Below are positions 18,217-28,300 of a stretch of 64,000 nucleotides of DNA, in pieces. Under the pieces are notes generated by a model. The model had not been told where the DNA came from. It worked only from the letters and a program-made list of their open reading frames with translations, and made no database searches. The stretch lies in contig NZ_JAUOTO010000002.1 of NCBI RefSeq assembly GCF_030546645.1, positions 1,116,001 through 1,180,000 of the forward strand. Reading direction: 5' to 3'. How positions within the stretch are numbered: the first letter of the stretch is position 1; the number at the start of each line of letters is the position of its first letter. Origin of the DNA: Flavitalea plasmicola. GTDB taxonomy: Bacteria; Bacteroidota; Bacteroidia; Chitinophagales; Chitinophagaceae. The translations under genes were made by a program, and so were the position numbers.

Positions 18217-19380
18217 TCAATTGACTTCCAGCTGGTCCTTCGCCGGCAATTTCGGATAAGCCCCATGAGGCTCAGCCTGGTACCAGAATACGGTGGAAGC
18301 GATGTCATCCTGTAAAGGCAGATAGCGTCCTCCATCTCTCCAGCCCAACGCCTGTATCGTCACCTTCAGGCTCTTCTCAAATCGGATGGGGTCGGTGATA
18401 TGCCAGCGATAGAGGCCGAAGCGCTGGGCGATGCTGTAATGACCGTCACCGCGGATCACCTGGGCAAGGCCGGAGTATGGCGTCGTGTATTCCGTGTACT
18501 CCGTCCTGTCAACGCCGGCGGGATTTTTCACGTGCGTGTCGAAATCATAGGACCCGCAAAAATAATCCTCCGTACCCGTCCCGCAGATGGTAGGCCATTC
18601 GGAATCCCCATCCATATAGAATTTGATCTCGCCTTCTCCCCACCAGCCATTGTTATGAGAGCCGTACGCCATATAAGTGCCGACATACTGGCCCCTGCCC
18701 TGGATGCTGTCCACCAGCGTATACACGCCTTTATAAGGCAGCGGGTTCACCCGGCGGTATTGTGCATGAAAATAAGCGGCATCGTTCGGTACGTCTGTCA
18801 GGATATAATCCACCTGGTAGTACAGGATCATATCCTTTTCATCTATGTTCTCCATCGTGATCCTGCATTTTTTGCGGAAAGGCATCGGCCAGTAGCAGTT
18901 GAAGGCGCTGCCGGGGTTGACACAGACCGCCAGGGATTGCAGCGGGGCATACCTGCCCCAGCCCATACAGAAGAAATCTCCCACCGGCGCTTCCACGGAA
19001 GGCGTCGTCTCGTCATCCCAATAGAACCGGATAATGGAATAACGCCAGTTACCCGTGGGCGTCATCCAGATATGCTGGATCGAGCCGGACCCGTCGATCT
19101 CCGCGATGGTGAAAGTGCTTTTCGCCTTTATCATCACACTGGGACTTACCTTCCAGCCTTGTCCAAGATCCCGGGAAGCGCTTTGCCCCATCCCTGTGGT
19201 AGCCTTGCCGCCTGCCCCTTTGGCGCCGTTGAAATTTTCCGGGCTGATAGATCTGGTCTTCGCATCCGAAAGCCGGAAGATATTGCCCATATTGGCCTCG
19301 ATGCCGTTGAATCTGGATGGTTGTTGCGCGAATACCTGCCCTGTCATGCAAAGGCAGATGAGGAGGAGTGTTCTTCCCAT
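18217..19380 (-). CDS. DUF2961 / GH172-like glycoside hydrolase
   Basis: 387 residues with a signal peptide ending in GQVFAQ. Hallmarks of the DUF2961 fold include IQHIWMT, RFYWDDETTPSVE, GDFFCMGWG and GTGTEDYFCGSYDF. Characterised GH172 enzymes act on fructofuranose or arabinofuranose linkages, but the substrate here cannot be read from sequence. It is third in the LacI-led operon, 10 bases behind the GH116-like gene. Confidence 0.85.
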   Translation of the reverse strand: MGRTLLLICLCMTGQVFAQQPSRFNGIEANMGNIFRLSDAKTRSISPENFNGAKGAGGKATTGMGQSASRDLGQGWKVSPSVMIKAKSTFTIAEIDGSGSIQHIWMTPTGNWRYSIIRFYWDDETTPSVEAPVGDFFCMGWGRYAPLQSLAVCVNPGSAFNCYWPMPFRKKCRITMENIDEKDMILYYQVDYILTDVPNDAAYFHAQYRRVNPLPYKGVYTLVDSIQGRGQYVGTYMAYGSHNNGWWGEGEIKFYMDGDSEWPTICGTGTEDYFCGSYDFDTHVKNPAGVDRTEYTEYTTPYSGLAQVIRGDGHYSIAQRFGLYRWHITDPIRFEKSLKVTIQALGWRDGGRYLPLQDDIASTVFWYQAEPHGAYPKLPAKDQLEVN

Positions 19381-19390
19381 ATTAGTCGAT

Positions 19391-21961
19391 TTAAGTGGTT
19401 TTAATATTTTTAACGTCGATAGTACCGTAAACCACCTTCACAGTCACCTTTCCCTCGTTTACGATCACATTGCCAAAACCCGTGGCCGTGGAGATAAAAA
19501 AGCTGGCATTCCCTGACCTCGCTTTTATATAGAGCGTCTTATCCACAGCATCATAACGTACGCCACTGAACGCTTCCAGCAGGGCATAGCTGGACATGGC
19601 CCGGGCATACCAGTGCCCGCATTCGTATTCATCAAAAGGATTGCGTACGGCGCCGTCGTATCGTTCCCGGCAGGTACGCACAATGTCCAGACCTTCCGCG
19701 ATACGTCCTTCAAAGATCAGGTGGGAAGCTACCTGGTACTCAATGCCCGTCCACACTTCGTCGCTGTATACGAAAGGCAGCGAAAGTTTGCCCCCCCTGG
19801 GCCAGCTGCAAAGCAACAATCCTCCCTCATTCCCGATGGCGTAGCCCGGACGTTGCGGGTTACTATGGTCCGTCAGGTCTTTCTTCAGGTTGTATTTATA
19901 AACGGAAAGCAGATGACTTTTTACCTTGGCGGCGTCCACGGGCTCCGGAAGGCCGCAGACCCTGGCGATCCAAGACCCCAGCACACCATCGGAAAGACAG
20001 CCTTCGCCATACTGGTATTTAGGTCCTTCCCGTTGCAGCAGCTGTACGGCCTCTGCGGAATAGCCTCCTCCAAAAGACACTTTTGCAGCCGCCACAGGAT
20101 CGGGAGCGCTGAGGCCTGTCCAACGTATCCTTTGAACAAAATATTCGCCATTATATAGTTCCTTTTCCATGTACCGGCGGCCCTTTGCGAACAGCTCCTT
20201 ATAGAGGGATACATCTTCTCCAAGATAATCACCCATTTTACCCATTGCTTCCAGGGCGCCGAGATAAAAGCTGGTCGTCATACCTCCCGGCCCCCAGAAC
20301 TCGATGTCATAGGTATTATGGTGCGGTTCTTCCACCGCGCCGTCATGACGGGGGTCCCAGGTCCGGATACAATAGTCCAGGCTCGCCTTTACGCGGGGAT
20401 AGAGCTGGCGCAGCCACGCGCTGTCGCCACTGATCCTCCATTCCCGGTAGATTTTCATGATGCCGCCCAGCTGGCCGTCACTGGCCGCATGAAAGGTATG
20501 AGCGGCCGGCCGGATGGGAAGGGAGGTCCGGAAGATCTGATGGCCATCCGCATTCTGGCTCTCCCCGAATTCAGTTTCACGAAGGCTTCTCTCCAACGAC
20601 GGGAACAGATGGGAAACGGCCTGCGCATAGTTCCATACATGCGTACACGAGCCATGGCAGCTGCCCCAGGAGTCACCACAGCCTTCCCAGGCCCAGAACC
20701 TGCCGTCATACTGCCTTAGCACCGTAGGTGATTTCAGGATGGTGAGGTTGGCGGCAATCGCTTCTGTCACTTCCGGCGGCAGGCTGCTCTTATAAAAGGC
20801 GTCCCTGAATAATGCCGAGTGCTGACGGAGCTCCTTATAATGTTCCAGCCAATAGTCAGCCACGGCATTTATATCCTGGAACTTGCTGCTGTACCAGGGC
20901 TTATGGTAGGGGGAAGGCAGGTCCCGGGAAGCGTCCCGTACCATGCTGTCCTTCTTACTCGCGGGCTCGTCGCCAATGCGCATATGCGTGTCCGGTACAT
21001 ACCAGGCCATAAGAAGAACGATCTTTTTTTCTTCACCCGGCTTGAGTGTGAAAGGGACAAAAAGAGAGGCCCCGGGGGCATCCTTTTCCACCGGATCTGT
21101 TTGCTGCAGTTTGCTCTTTTCAATATTGTTCCAGGCCATGGTGAAAGGGTCCCACCACCCACCCCGGAACCAGCAATGGTCCACCTTTACATCCGGTTCG
21201 GAAGTAAAGATGGCAAAATCGCCCCGCTTTTCCGGAGCGTTCCGGCCCGCATCCTGGGATAGGATAAATCCCTGCCGGATAGACCGGATATGGTTAGCCG
21301 CGGCTCCATCCTCCTGATCATTGGGAAGGGACATAAAATTCCTGGCATTGTAAGAAAATACATATTCCATCGACTGCTTGCCCGTGTTGCGAAAAGTATA
21401 TTCAAGGGCGCCCGCGGGCAGACTGGAATTGTCTGCATCCGTAGGTATAAAAGGGCTCCAGCCCGTGATATGTACTTCCAAAGGCAGTGCTGCATCTTTC
21501 AGCGTGATCTCTCCGAAAGGGAAGCGGGCGAGGAACTCCGCCTCCCGGAAACGCGGCAATCCCCATGTCATACCGGGCGTGCCTAATCCTGACTCCCGTT
21601 GCCCGAATTTTTTCCATGCCGGCACCGGCCCCTCCAGGACCCGGGCGCTGCCAGGCAGCTGCCGGATGGAGATCGCCGCAAACATAGCCGGCTCATTGAA
21701 CATTTCCGGGTTGTTACGGACAGACATATGTGAGATGGCACCCGTACCTTCCAGGCAGAACATGCCTGCGCCGATGCCGCCGATGGGAAAGGCCACCTGC
21801 TGAAGGTTTGCGCCTTTATAGGTCCCATTGAAAATGTGCCCTTTCTTCACCGGGGTTGCCGGCTTAACCGCCCCGCCCGTCTGGGCAAAGCCAATCGTTA
21901 CATTTGCTGCGAGTGCCACGACAACCGGCAGCCGCAAACATTTTCTACTGATCAGTTGCAT
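19391..21961 (-). CDS. GH116-like glycoside hydrolase (GBA2 family)
   Basis: 856 residues with a signal peptide (LPVVVALAANVTIGFAQ). The N-terminal half fits the GBA2 N-terminal beta-sandwich (FPIGGIGAGMFCLEGTGAI). The C-terminal half is the (alpha/alpha)6 catalytic region, with CTHVWNYAQAVSHLFP, a following Glu-rich helix (ERSLRETEF) and HNTYDIEFWGPGG, which holds a likely acid/base Asp. Known GH116 enzymes are beta-glucosidases, beta-xylosidases and glucosylceramidases. The start overlaps the LacI stop by 17 bp, so the two are translated from one message. Confidence 0.85.
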   Translation of the reverse strand: MQLISRKCLRLPVVVALAANVTIGFAQTGGAVKPATPVKKGHIFNGTYKGANLQQVAFPIGGIGAGMFCLEGTGAISHMSVRNNPEMFNEPAMFAAISIRQLPGSARVLEGPVPAWKKFGQRESGLGTPGMTWGLPRFREAEFLARFPFGEITLKDAALPLEVHITGWSPFIPTDADNSSLPAGALEYTFRNTGKQSMEYVFSYNARNFMSLPNDQEDGAAANHIRSIRQGFILSQDAGRNAPEKRGDFAIFTSEPDVKVDHCWFRGGWWDPFTMAWNNIEKSKLQQTDPVEKDAPGASLFVPFTLKPGEEKKIVLLMAWYVPDTHMRIGDEPASKKDSMVRDASRDLPSPYHKPWYSSKFQDINAVADYWLEHYKELRQHSALFRDAFYKSSLPPEVTEAIAANLTILKSPTVLRQYDGRFWAWEGCGDSWGSCHGSCTHVWNYAQAVSHLFPSLERSLRETEFGESQNADGHQIFRTSLPIRPAAHTFHAASDGQLGGIMKIYREWRISGDSAWLRQLYPRVKASLDYCIRTWDPRHDGAVEEPHHNTYDIEFWGPGGMTTSFYLGALEAMGKMGDYLGEDVSLYKELFAKGRRYMEKELYNGEYFVQRIRWTGLSAPDPVAAAKVSFGGGYSAEAVQLLQREGPKYQYGEGCLSDGVLGSWIARVCGLPEPVDAAKVKSHLLSVYKYNLKKDLTDHSNPQRPGYAIGNEGGLLLCSWPRGGKLSLPFVYSDEVWTGIEYQVASHLIFEGRIAEGLDIVRTCRERYDGAVRNPFDEYECGHWYARAMSSYALLEAFSGVRYDAVDKTLYIKARSGNASFFISTATGFGNVIVNEGKVTVKVVYGTIDVKNIKTT

Positions 21962-22982
21962 AAGTCTTGTTTTTAGTGCTTTCCCGGATGATCAGCCTGA
22001 CATCGACGATGACCTCCTTCGGCGTAGCAGGTTGGCTGGTAGCTATGCTTTCCAGGGCCAGTCTAACGGCATGCCTGCCGATATCATCCAGGGATTGTCT
22101 GATATAAGTGATAGGAGCGTAAAAGAAGTCGAAGGCGTCAGCTTCGTCAAAGCTGATAACAGCCAGCTCATCGGGTACTTTTATATTCATCCGCATGATC
22201 TGCCGGATACCCTGGATGGCCAGGGAGTTGGTAGCAAAGAAAAAAGCATCCACGGCCGGGGCCGGCAGCAGCAGCTGCTGCATTCCCGTAGCCGCCTCCT
22301 CCTCTATGTGATGATAGGAGGCACGGACCAGCCAGGACGCCTGGAAGTCGATGCCATTATCTCTCAATGCATCCTTATAGCCCCCGATACGATCGGCAAT
22401 ATGCTGCATCCCCGTATCATAAGCCAGCATGGCGATGCGGCTGCGGCCTGTCTTTATCAGGTGTTCCACCGCATCATAGGCGGCACGGTAATTATCTATA
22501 CGAACACAATTCGCCTGGATATCCGAAAAGTAGCGGTCGATCAAAACAAAGGGAACATGTTTTTCCTGCAAGGCTTTCAACTGTGGCTCCGTGAACTCCG
22601 CAGGAGCAATGAGCAGCGCATCCACCTGCCTGTTGAGCATTGCATCCAAGATAGCCTGGGATTTTTCAACGTTCTCGTCGTTGCTGCCGAAAATGACGGT
22701 GTAACCGGATCTTTTCGCCTCGTCCTCGATGATACGGGCGATCTGTGAAAAGAAAGGATTGGATATATCGGCGACGATCAGGCCCAGCGTATTGGTTTTT
22801 CCGCTTTGAAGGCTTCGGGCAATCAGGTTGGGACGATAATGAAGTTCGGCGGCCGCCTGCCGGATCTTTTCTGCCATTTCTGCGCTTACCCGGCCGGCCT
22901 TATTGTTCAGGACATAGGATACCAGGGCCGTGGAAACCCCCAGATGGCGAGCAATATCTTTGATGGAAACCTTCCTTTCCAT
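21945..22982 (-). CDS. LacI-family transcriptional regulator
   Basis: 345 residues. The N-terminal helix-turn-helix (IKDIARHLGVSTALVSYVLN) and hinge (YRPNLIARSLQSGKTNTLG) are followed by a periplasmic-binding-like sensor domain. It most likely represses its own operon in the absence of a sugar. A perfect palindrome with the central CG typical of this family lies 15 bases upstream of its start. Being first in the operon it controls, it should be autoregulated. Confidence 0.93.
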   Translation of the reverse strand: MERKVSIKDIARHLGVSTALVSYVLNNKAGRVSAEMAEKIRQAAAELHYRPNLIARSLQSGKTNTLGLIVADISNPFFSQIARIIEDEAKRSGYTVIFGSNDENVEKSQAILDAMLNRQVDALLIAPAEFTEPQLKALQEKHVPFVLIDRYFSDIQANCVRIDNYRAAYDAVEHLIKTGRSRIAMLAYDTGMQHIADRIGGYKDALRDNGIDFQASWLVRASYHHIEEEAATGMQQLLLPAPAVDAFFFATNSLAIQGIRQIMRMNIKVPDELAVISFDEADAFDFFYAPITYIRQSLDDIGRHAVRLALESIATSQPATPKEVIVDVRLIIRESTKNKTYATDQ

Positions 22983-22997
22983 GACGGAAAGTTCTGG

Positions 22998-23009
22998 TTA
23001 AACGTTTAA
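22998..23009. promoter_or_regulatory. LacI-type operator TTAAACGTTTAA
   Basis: A perfect 12-bp palindrome with central CG, as expected for LacI/PurR-class operators. It lies between the LacI start codon and a -7-like AAAATTTG on the minus strand, where a bound repressor would block initiation. Confidence 0.7.
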
Positions 23010-23035
23010 ACAAGCAAATTTTCTTTCCTTTTGGG

Positions 23036-23066
23036 CAAAAAAAAATCCCTACAGATATGCAGGGAT
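23036..23066 (-). terminator. Terminator after the terpene synthase gene
   Basis: On the minus strand ATCCCT (23061-23066) pairs with AGGGAT (23045-23050) around a 10-base loop, followed by a run of nine T. It separates the terpene synthase transcript from the LacI operon. Confidence 0.75.
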
Positions 23067-23164
23067 GCACTAACTCAGTACCATAACCATTAAACCTTAT
23101 CCTATTAGTAACCTAAAGATAAGAGGACAAACAGGAATATTTTGTAGAACAAATACTACAAATT

Positions 23165-24133
23165 CTAATTCATATGTATATGTGGATAACGTGTGGTTTC
23201 ACGGGTGCTCCAATCCACGTGTCCCTTCATCTGGTAGCCCAATGCTTCGATGTATTTTTTCAACATCTGGTTGGTAGGTCCGTCAAAAATAAATATCCTG
23301 CGGGTCAGGTCGATGAACTCCCGTACCAGTTCGTCGTGGATAGTGGCCGTTTTGTGAATGGCTTCATCCATGCTGATCCGGTATTTGTTTTTAAGTACGA
23401 TGACAAGGTTGTACTCGCCTTTATCTGCTTGAGACAGATCCTTGCTGAGGGAATAAAGGTCGTTTGACACCGACATGATATGACGGCTTGTCTCCGTTAG
23501 TTTCTTTACGAAAGGGTGTTCGTATATATTATCGCCGAGAAAGATCTTCCCGGTCACTTCAAGACAGTCGGTAGAGAGATGCGTTGCGCCCAGGTATTGC
23601 CTGATGCTCATATATTCATCGAAGTCGGGCTGTATCCCGCTGATCATGTGCCTGAACTGCCAGGCCAGTCCACGAAACATTACTTTGATCCCATTGATGA
23701 ATTTGAATTGCCAGTTCTTACTGGTATGCTCGGTCATACGTCGCCAGAAATCGCATAGCGCAGCCACCAATGGGCCGTCTTTTTTAAGACGGTGTTTTTT
23801 ATCACGCTCCAGGATCTCCATCAACTGACTTTCGAAAGTCATATAGGCATCCTTGCGCTTGAAAATATCCGCTTCATTGAATATATCATCTACGATAAAC
23901 AGCAGCGTGAGGAAGTCACACCAGTTACAGATGTCCGTATAGTCTCCTTTGGGGAAGCTTCTTGAAATGAACAATGGATAGCGATACGCCCGGACCCGGC
24001 AAAAATCATCAAAGTCAGGTGTCAGCTGGTATTCCAGTATCCATTGGTGGGTGTGAGCCTCGATCTCTTCATGCCGGGGATGGATAGCACCCGGGAATGG
24101 GCAATATAATGCCGGGATGGGATAAAGATTCAT
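23165..24133 (-). CDS. Class I terpene synthase (sesquiterpene cyclase-like)
   Basis: 322 residues, the normal size for a single-domain bacterial terpene cyclase. The first metal motif is DDIFNE at 82-87 and the NSE/DTE motif is NDLYSLSKD at 224-232, followed by QADKGEYN. A C-terminal RY pair (TTRYPH) matches the conserved Arg-Tyr of these cyclases. It would cyclise a prenyl diphosphate with magnesium. No P450, prenyltransferase or other tailoring gene is adjacent; it is monocistronic with its own terminator. The product cannot be predicted. Confidence 0.88.
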   Translation of the reverse strand: MNLYPIPALYCPFPGAIHPRHEEIEAHTHQWILEYQLTPDFDDFCRVRAYRYPLFISRSFPKGDYTDICNWCDFLTLLFIVDDIFNEADIFKRKDAYMTFESQLMEILERDKKHRLKKDGPLVAALCDFWRRMTEHTSKNWQFKFINGIKVMFRGLAWQFRHMISGIQPDFDEYMSIRQYLGATHLSTDCLEVTGKIFLGDNIYEHPFVKKLTETSRHIMSVSNDLYSLSKDLSQADKGEYNLVIVLKNKYRISMDEAIHKTATIHDELVREFIDLTRRIFIFDGPTNQMLKKYIEALGYQMKGHVDWSTRETTRYPHIHMN

Positions 24134-24335
24134 AAATAGGAAGGTTTAATCATAGTAAAATTACTTATTAAGTGCTACCCTTCCAGCATCGTAAATATTT
24201 ACATTGACCTATTCCCTACAGCAAACCCTATACGTCGATCGCATATATAATTTTACATATATCATTTAAAATGAATATCTTTTACTTGCTTTTCTACGAT
24301 GCTCACAACTTCTTTAACTTTTAAAATTTGCCATT

Positions 24336-25136
24336 ATGAAACATTCCAACAAGTTCATTTCGATGTTTATCTGTTGCATTGCTGCCCTTGGTTCCATTAT
24401 TTGTTCTCCGGAAAGGCTTTGTGCCCAGAACCGGGCTATCACAGTGTATCAGTACCGTCATGTCCCCGGCGACAAAACAGAGGAATTCATCAAGAGGGAA
24501 ACGACCTATTGGAGCAAGGTCGCCGAAAAAGCCGCGAAAGATAAAACCATGACATTTTGGGCGCTGCTGGAAAAAGTAGGTGGATACGACCTGCCTAACT
24601 CGTCCAATTATTTATTCATCAACACCTTTCCGGATATTGACAAAGCACCGTCTGTATTTAGTGACGTAGAGACCGTTGCCGGCGTGAAAATGGCAGATAT
24701 GGAAACCTTTTCAATGTCCACAGTAACCAGCGAGTTCTATCTGCATGATGAAAATTGGGCGCAGGATGCAAAAGCAGCGCCTGAAAAAGATTTTAATTAC
24801 GTGGTAATGAATTATCACAACACCAACTACGCCGACAGCCTGATAAAATTGGAAAAAGTTTACTGGCAACCTTTTATCCAGAAGGCAATGGATAATGATC
24901 AGACCCCTCAAACGGCATGGGGTAACGCGGTGGTGCTCGCACCATTGGGAGATGATATAAAGTTCACCACCGTTTCATATGATCTGTACAAAACCTTGCA
25001 GGACGCATTGATGCCCCATTGGGATCCAAAAACCGTTTTTCCCGTCAAAGGACTGGGAATAATAAATAAAACAGAAGTAAGCAGGCGTGGGATTGCCGTT
25101 TACAAGGTTATAAAAGTGGTAACGGCGCCGGATTAA
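24336..25136 (+). CDS. Secreted protein with duplicated dimeric alpha/beta-barrel-like domain
   Basis: 266 residues with a signal peptide ending near ERLCAQ. The mature protein looks like two copies of one domain: the first has ITVYQYRHVPGDKTEEFIK and ETTYWSKV, the second has YVVMNYHNTNYADSLIK and EKVYWQPF, each followed by WALL/WGNA-like and strand segments. This pattern resembles ferredoxin-like dimeric alpha/beta barrels such as NIPSNAP, which is inference. It is the first plus-strand gene after the terpene synthase and lies 198 bp before SusC. Confidence 0.6.
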   Translation: MKHSNKFISMFICCIAALGSIICSPERLCAQNRAITVYQYRHVPGDKTEEFIKRETTYWSKVAEKAAKDKTMTFWALLEKVGGYDLPNSSNYLFINTFPDIDKAPSVFSDVETVAGVKMADMETFSMSTVTSEFYLHDENWAQDAKAAPEKDFNYVVMNYHNTNYADSLIKLEKVYWQPFIQKAMDNDQTPQTAWGNAVVLAPLGDDIKFTTVSYDLYKTLQDALMPHWDPKTVFPVKGLGIINKTEVSRRGIAVYKVIKVVTAPD

Positions 25137-25333
25137 ATTATATAATGAATTATCAACATGCAACCAGGGGGCGGAAACTAAGCAATTAATGGACAACCAG
25201 GTGTTTGGATTTGTTATCAAATTATTTCAGTATCATTACCCTACTGTTATTTAAGTGTAAACCCGGTGTAAACCGGGAACACTAAATATCTTCGCGCCGC
25301 TAATCTATTTTCTATCTCACAAACCAAAACACC

Positions 25334-28300
25334 ATGACAAAACGAAGACTTGTCAGATTTTCAGCCCAATGGCTGTTTTTGATCCCACTGCTAGCATTGC
25401 ATTCAGCTTATGGTTTTACAAACACAGAAAAATTCAGAACAGGGTTTTCTCCATTTCAGTCAGCATTAAGAATAACGGGAAAGGTTAGTCAGCCTGACGG
25501 CCAGCCTTTGGCAGGAGCTACCGTGTCCGTCAAGGGCACTCAGCAGTCGGCCACTACCGATAAAAATGGCAATTTTAGTATCACCGTCCCTGATGCAAAT
25601 GCCACACTTGTTATTTCTTTTGTAGGATTTGCCACCCGGGAATTGCAGGTAGGCGACAGGTCACAGATCGATGTCACCCTGCAATCGGCTTCCACCGAAC
25701 TTACGAATGTGGTGGTCATGGGTTATGGCACACAAACGAAAAGAGATGTCACCGGGGCCGTAAAATCACTGAAAACAGAGGATTTCAACCGCGGAGTGGT
25801 AACGTCTCCGGAGCAGTTGATCCAGGGAAAGGCTGCAGGCGTGAATGTCACCTCCGCCAGCGGAGAACCAGGGGCATCCATAGGTATTTCCATAAGGGGC
25901 GCAGGCGGCATCCGAACGGGGAATACCCCTCTTTTTGTCATCGATGGATTACCCCTGGACAACTCGACCACAGGCGGAGGTGATCCGCTGAACTTCCTGA
26001 ATGCGGCGGACATCGTGTCCATGGACGTATTAAAGGACGCTTCCGCCACCGCCATTTATGGCTCCCGCGGGGCCAACGGCGTCATCATCATTACGACTAA
26101 AAAAGGGCGGGCCGGCTCTTCTCAGCTTTCGCTTTCCACCAGCCTGGGCGTTTCAAAGATGGCCAGGGCGCTGCCCGTCTATAGCGCCGACGAATTCCGG
26201 AAGATCGTTCCCCAGATCGGCGGCACACTGGATGATAAAGGCGGTAACACCGATTGGCAAAAGCTTATAACAAGGACCGCCCTTACCCAGAATTACAATA
26301 TGGGTCTCAGCGGGGGCTCGGATAAATTGACCTATTACGCATCTTTCAGTGCACAAAAGCAGGAGGGTATTATTAAGAAGAATACATTGGACAGGTACAC
26401 GGGCAGATTTAATGCCACCCAGAAATTTCTGGACGACAGGGTAACCATCGATGCCAATCTGAACTATTCGGCTACGAAGAATGTTCGCCCCCCTTTTGGA
26501 ATCGGCGAGGCATTGACGAATAACCCTACCTATCCTGCATATGATTCCGTCGGCAAGCCTGCCGTATATAACAACCTCAGCAATCCCCTGATCTATTTCA
26601 ACCTGGATCAGGATGTTGCTACCATCAACCGTTTTGTAGGCAATCTTTCCCCGTCGGTGAGGATTTTCAAGGGACTGGTCTACAAGCTAAACTTCGGTAT
26701 TGACAATTCCACAGGCACCCGGAATTATCAGAGCCTGGCCAGCGCCACGCCCTCCCGGCCTGGTCAGTTGGAGACCGTTTATTCCATCAACAGGAATACC
26801 CTGATCGAGAACTACCTGACCTGGACATACACTAAGTCGGTGCATAATCTCTCAGCACTGGCCGGATATTCTTATCAGAAGTTCTTCATTCAAACACGGG
26901 ACTATCTCACCACCAACTACCCTGTAGGGAATATTCAACCTATTTATGATCCCGGCACCGGGCAGCCGGCGGCTTCCTCGAATAACAGCGCCAGCGGTAC
27001 CGCTACGATCAACGAACAGCAATCCTTTTTCGGGCGCGTGACCTATCAATACGATAATAAATATCTGGCTACAGTAAATTTCAGGGCCGACGGATCCACC
27101 AAGTTCGGCAAGAACAATAAATATGGCTATTTCCCCTCTTTCTCTCTGGGATGGAACATCACGGAGGAAGATTTCATGAAGCAATCAGACCTTTTCAGCA
27201 ATTTAAAGCTCCGTGCAGGATGGGGCAGAACGGGTAATCAGGAAATACCGGCTAAGAAAACCCAGCCACTGTTTACTTCGTCAACCGCCACCTATCCCCT
27301 GTATGCCGCTGGCAATTACCCCCCAAGTTACACCTACGTCAGGGTCGCCAATCCGGATCTTCAGTGGGAATTGTCCGATCAAACGGATGTCGGGCTGGAA
27401 TTTGGGTTATTAAAAGGCAGCTTGACTGGAACAGTCGACTATTTCAGGAAGAGCTCCAATCATATTCTGCTGAAAGGGTTCCCCGCTGATCCGGTGCAGC
27501 CTGCACAGGAATATTGGTCGAATATAAAAGACATGACCGTCGACAATAATGGTCTGGAAGTGGAATTAAACTATGCAAGAAAAATCAGCAAGGATATGAG
27601 CTTCTCGGTAGGAGGCAATCTGACCAGCATCCATAATGAGGTAAAGCATTCACCCCGCACTGTTATTCCAACAGGGTCGGCACAGGGGTCCGGCCTGACG
27701 TCCTCACCTCTTAACGGATATTTAAATGGCTATCCCATCGGATCGTTTTATCTATTAAAGTACATCGGTATCGACAGTGCCGGTAAGAGTAAATATGAAG
27801 ATCATGATAAGGACGGTAGCATTACCGACAAGGACAGGCAGGTTTTGGGTTCGGGGCTGCCCAATTTATTGTATGGTTTTTATGGCAGTTTTGGTTTCAA
27901 AGGTCTTTCCCTTCAGGTGAATTTCAATGGCGTCTCTGGCAATAAGATCTATGATAATACAGCCAATACCAATTTTTACAAGGCAAGATTGGCAAAGAGC
28001 TCAAATACCACCAGCGCCGCCGCTGCTGAGCCAAAGGAAAGTATCAGTAACTCCGCCCCGATAAGCAGCAGATATCTTAAAAGTGGCAGTTACCTTCGGC
28101 TGAATAACGTTACACTGGGATATGACATCAATACCAAGGGGCTGGGCATCGACAAATGGGCAAAAGCCATACGGGTTTCCCTTACAGGACAAAATTTATT
28201 TGTCGTGACGCATTATGATGGATTCGATCCGGAGGTCAATACAGACAGGAGCGATGATGGGGTCTCCTCCTATGGCATCGACTATAACAGCTATCCCAAA

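Noticed and set aside
18400-19404. 334-residue frame antisense to the GH172-like gene
   Set aside because: Shadow frame from the third-base bias of the real gene; Arg/His/Pro-rich composition and no family signature.
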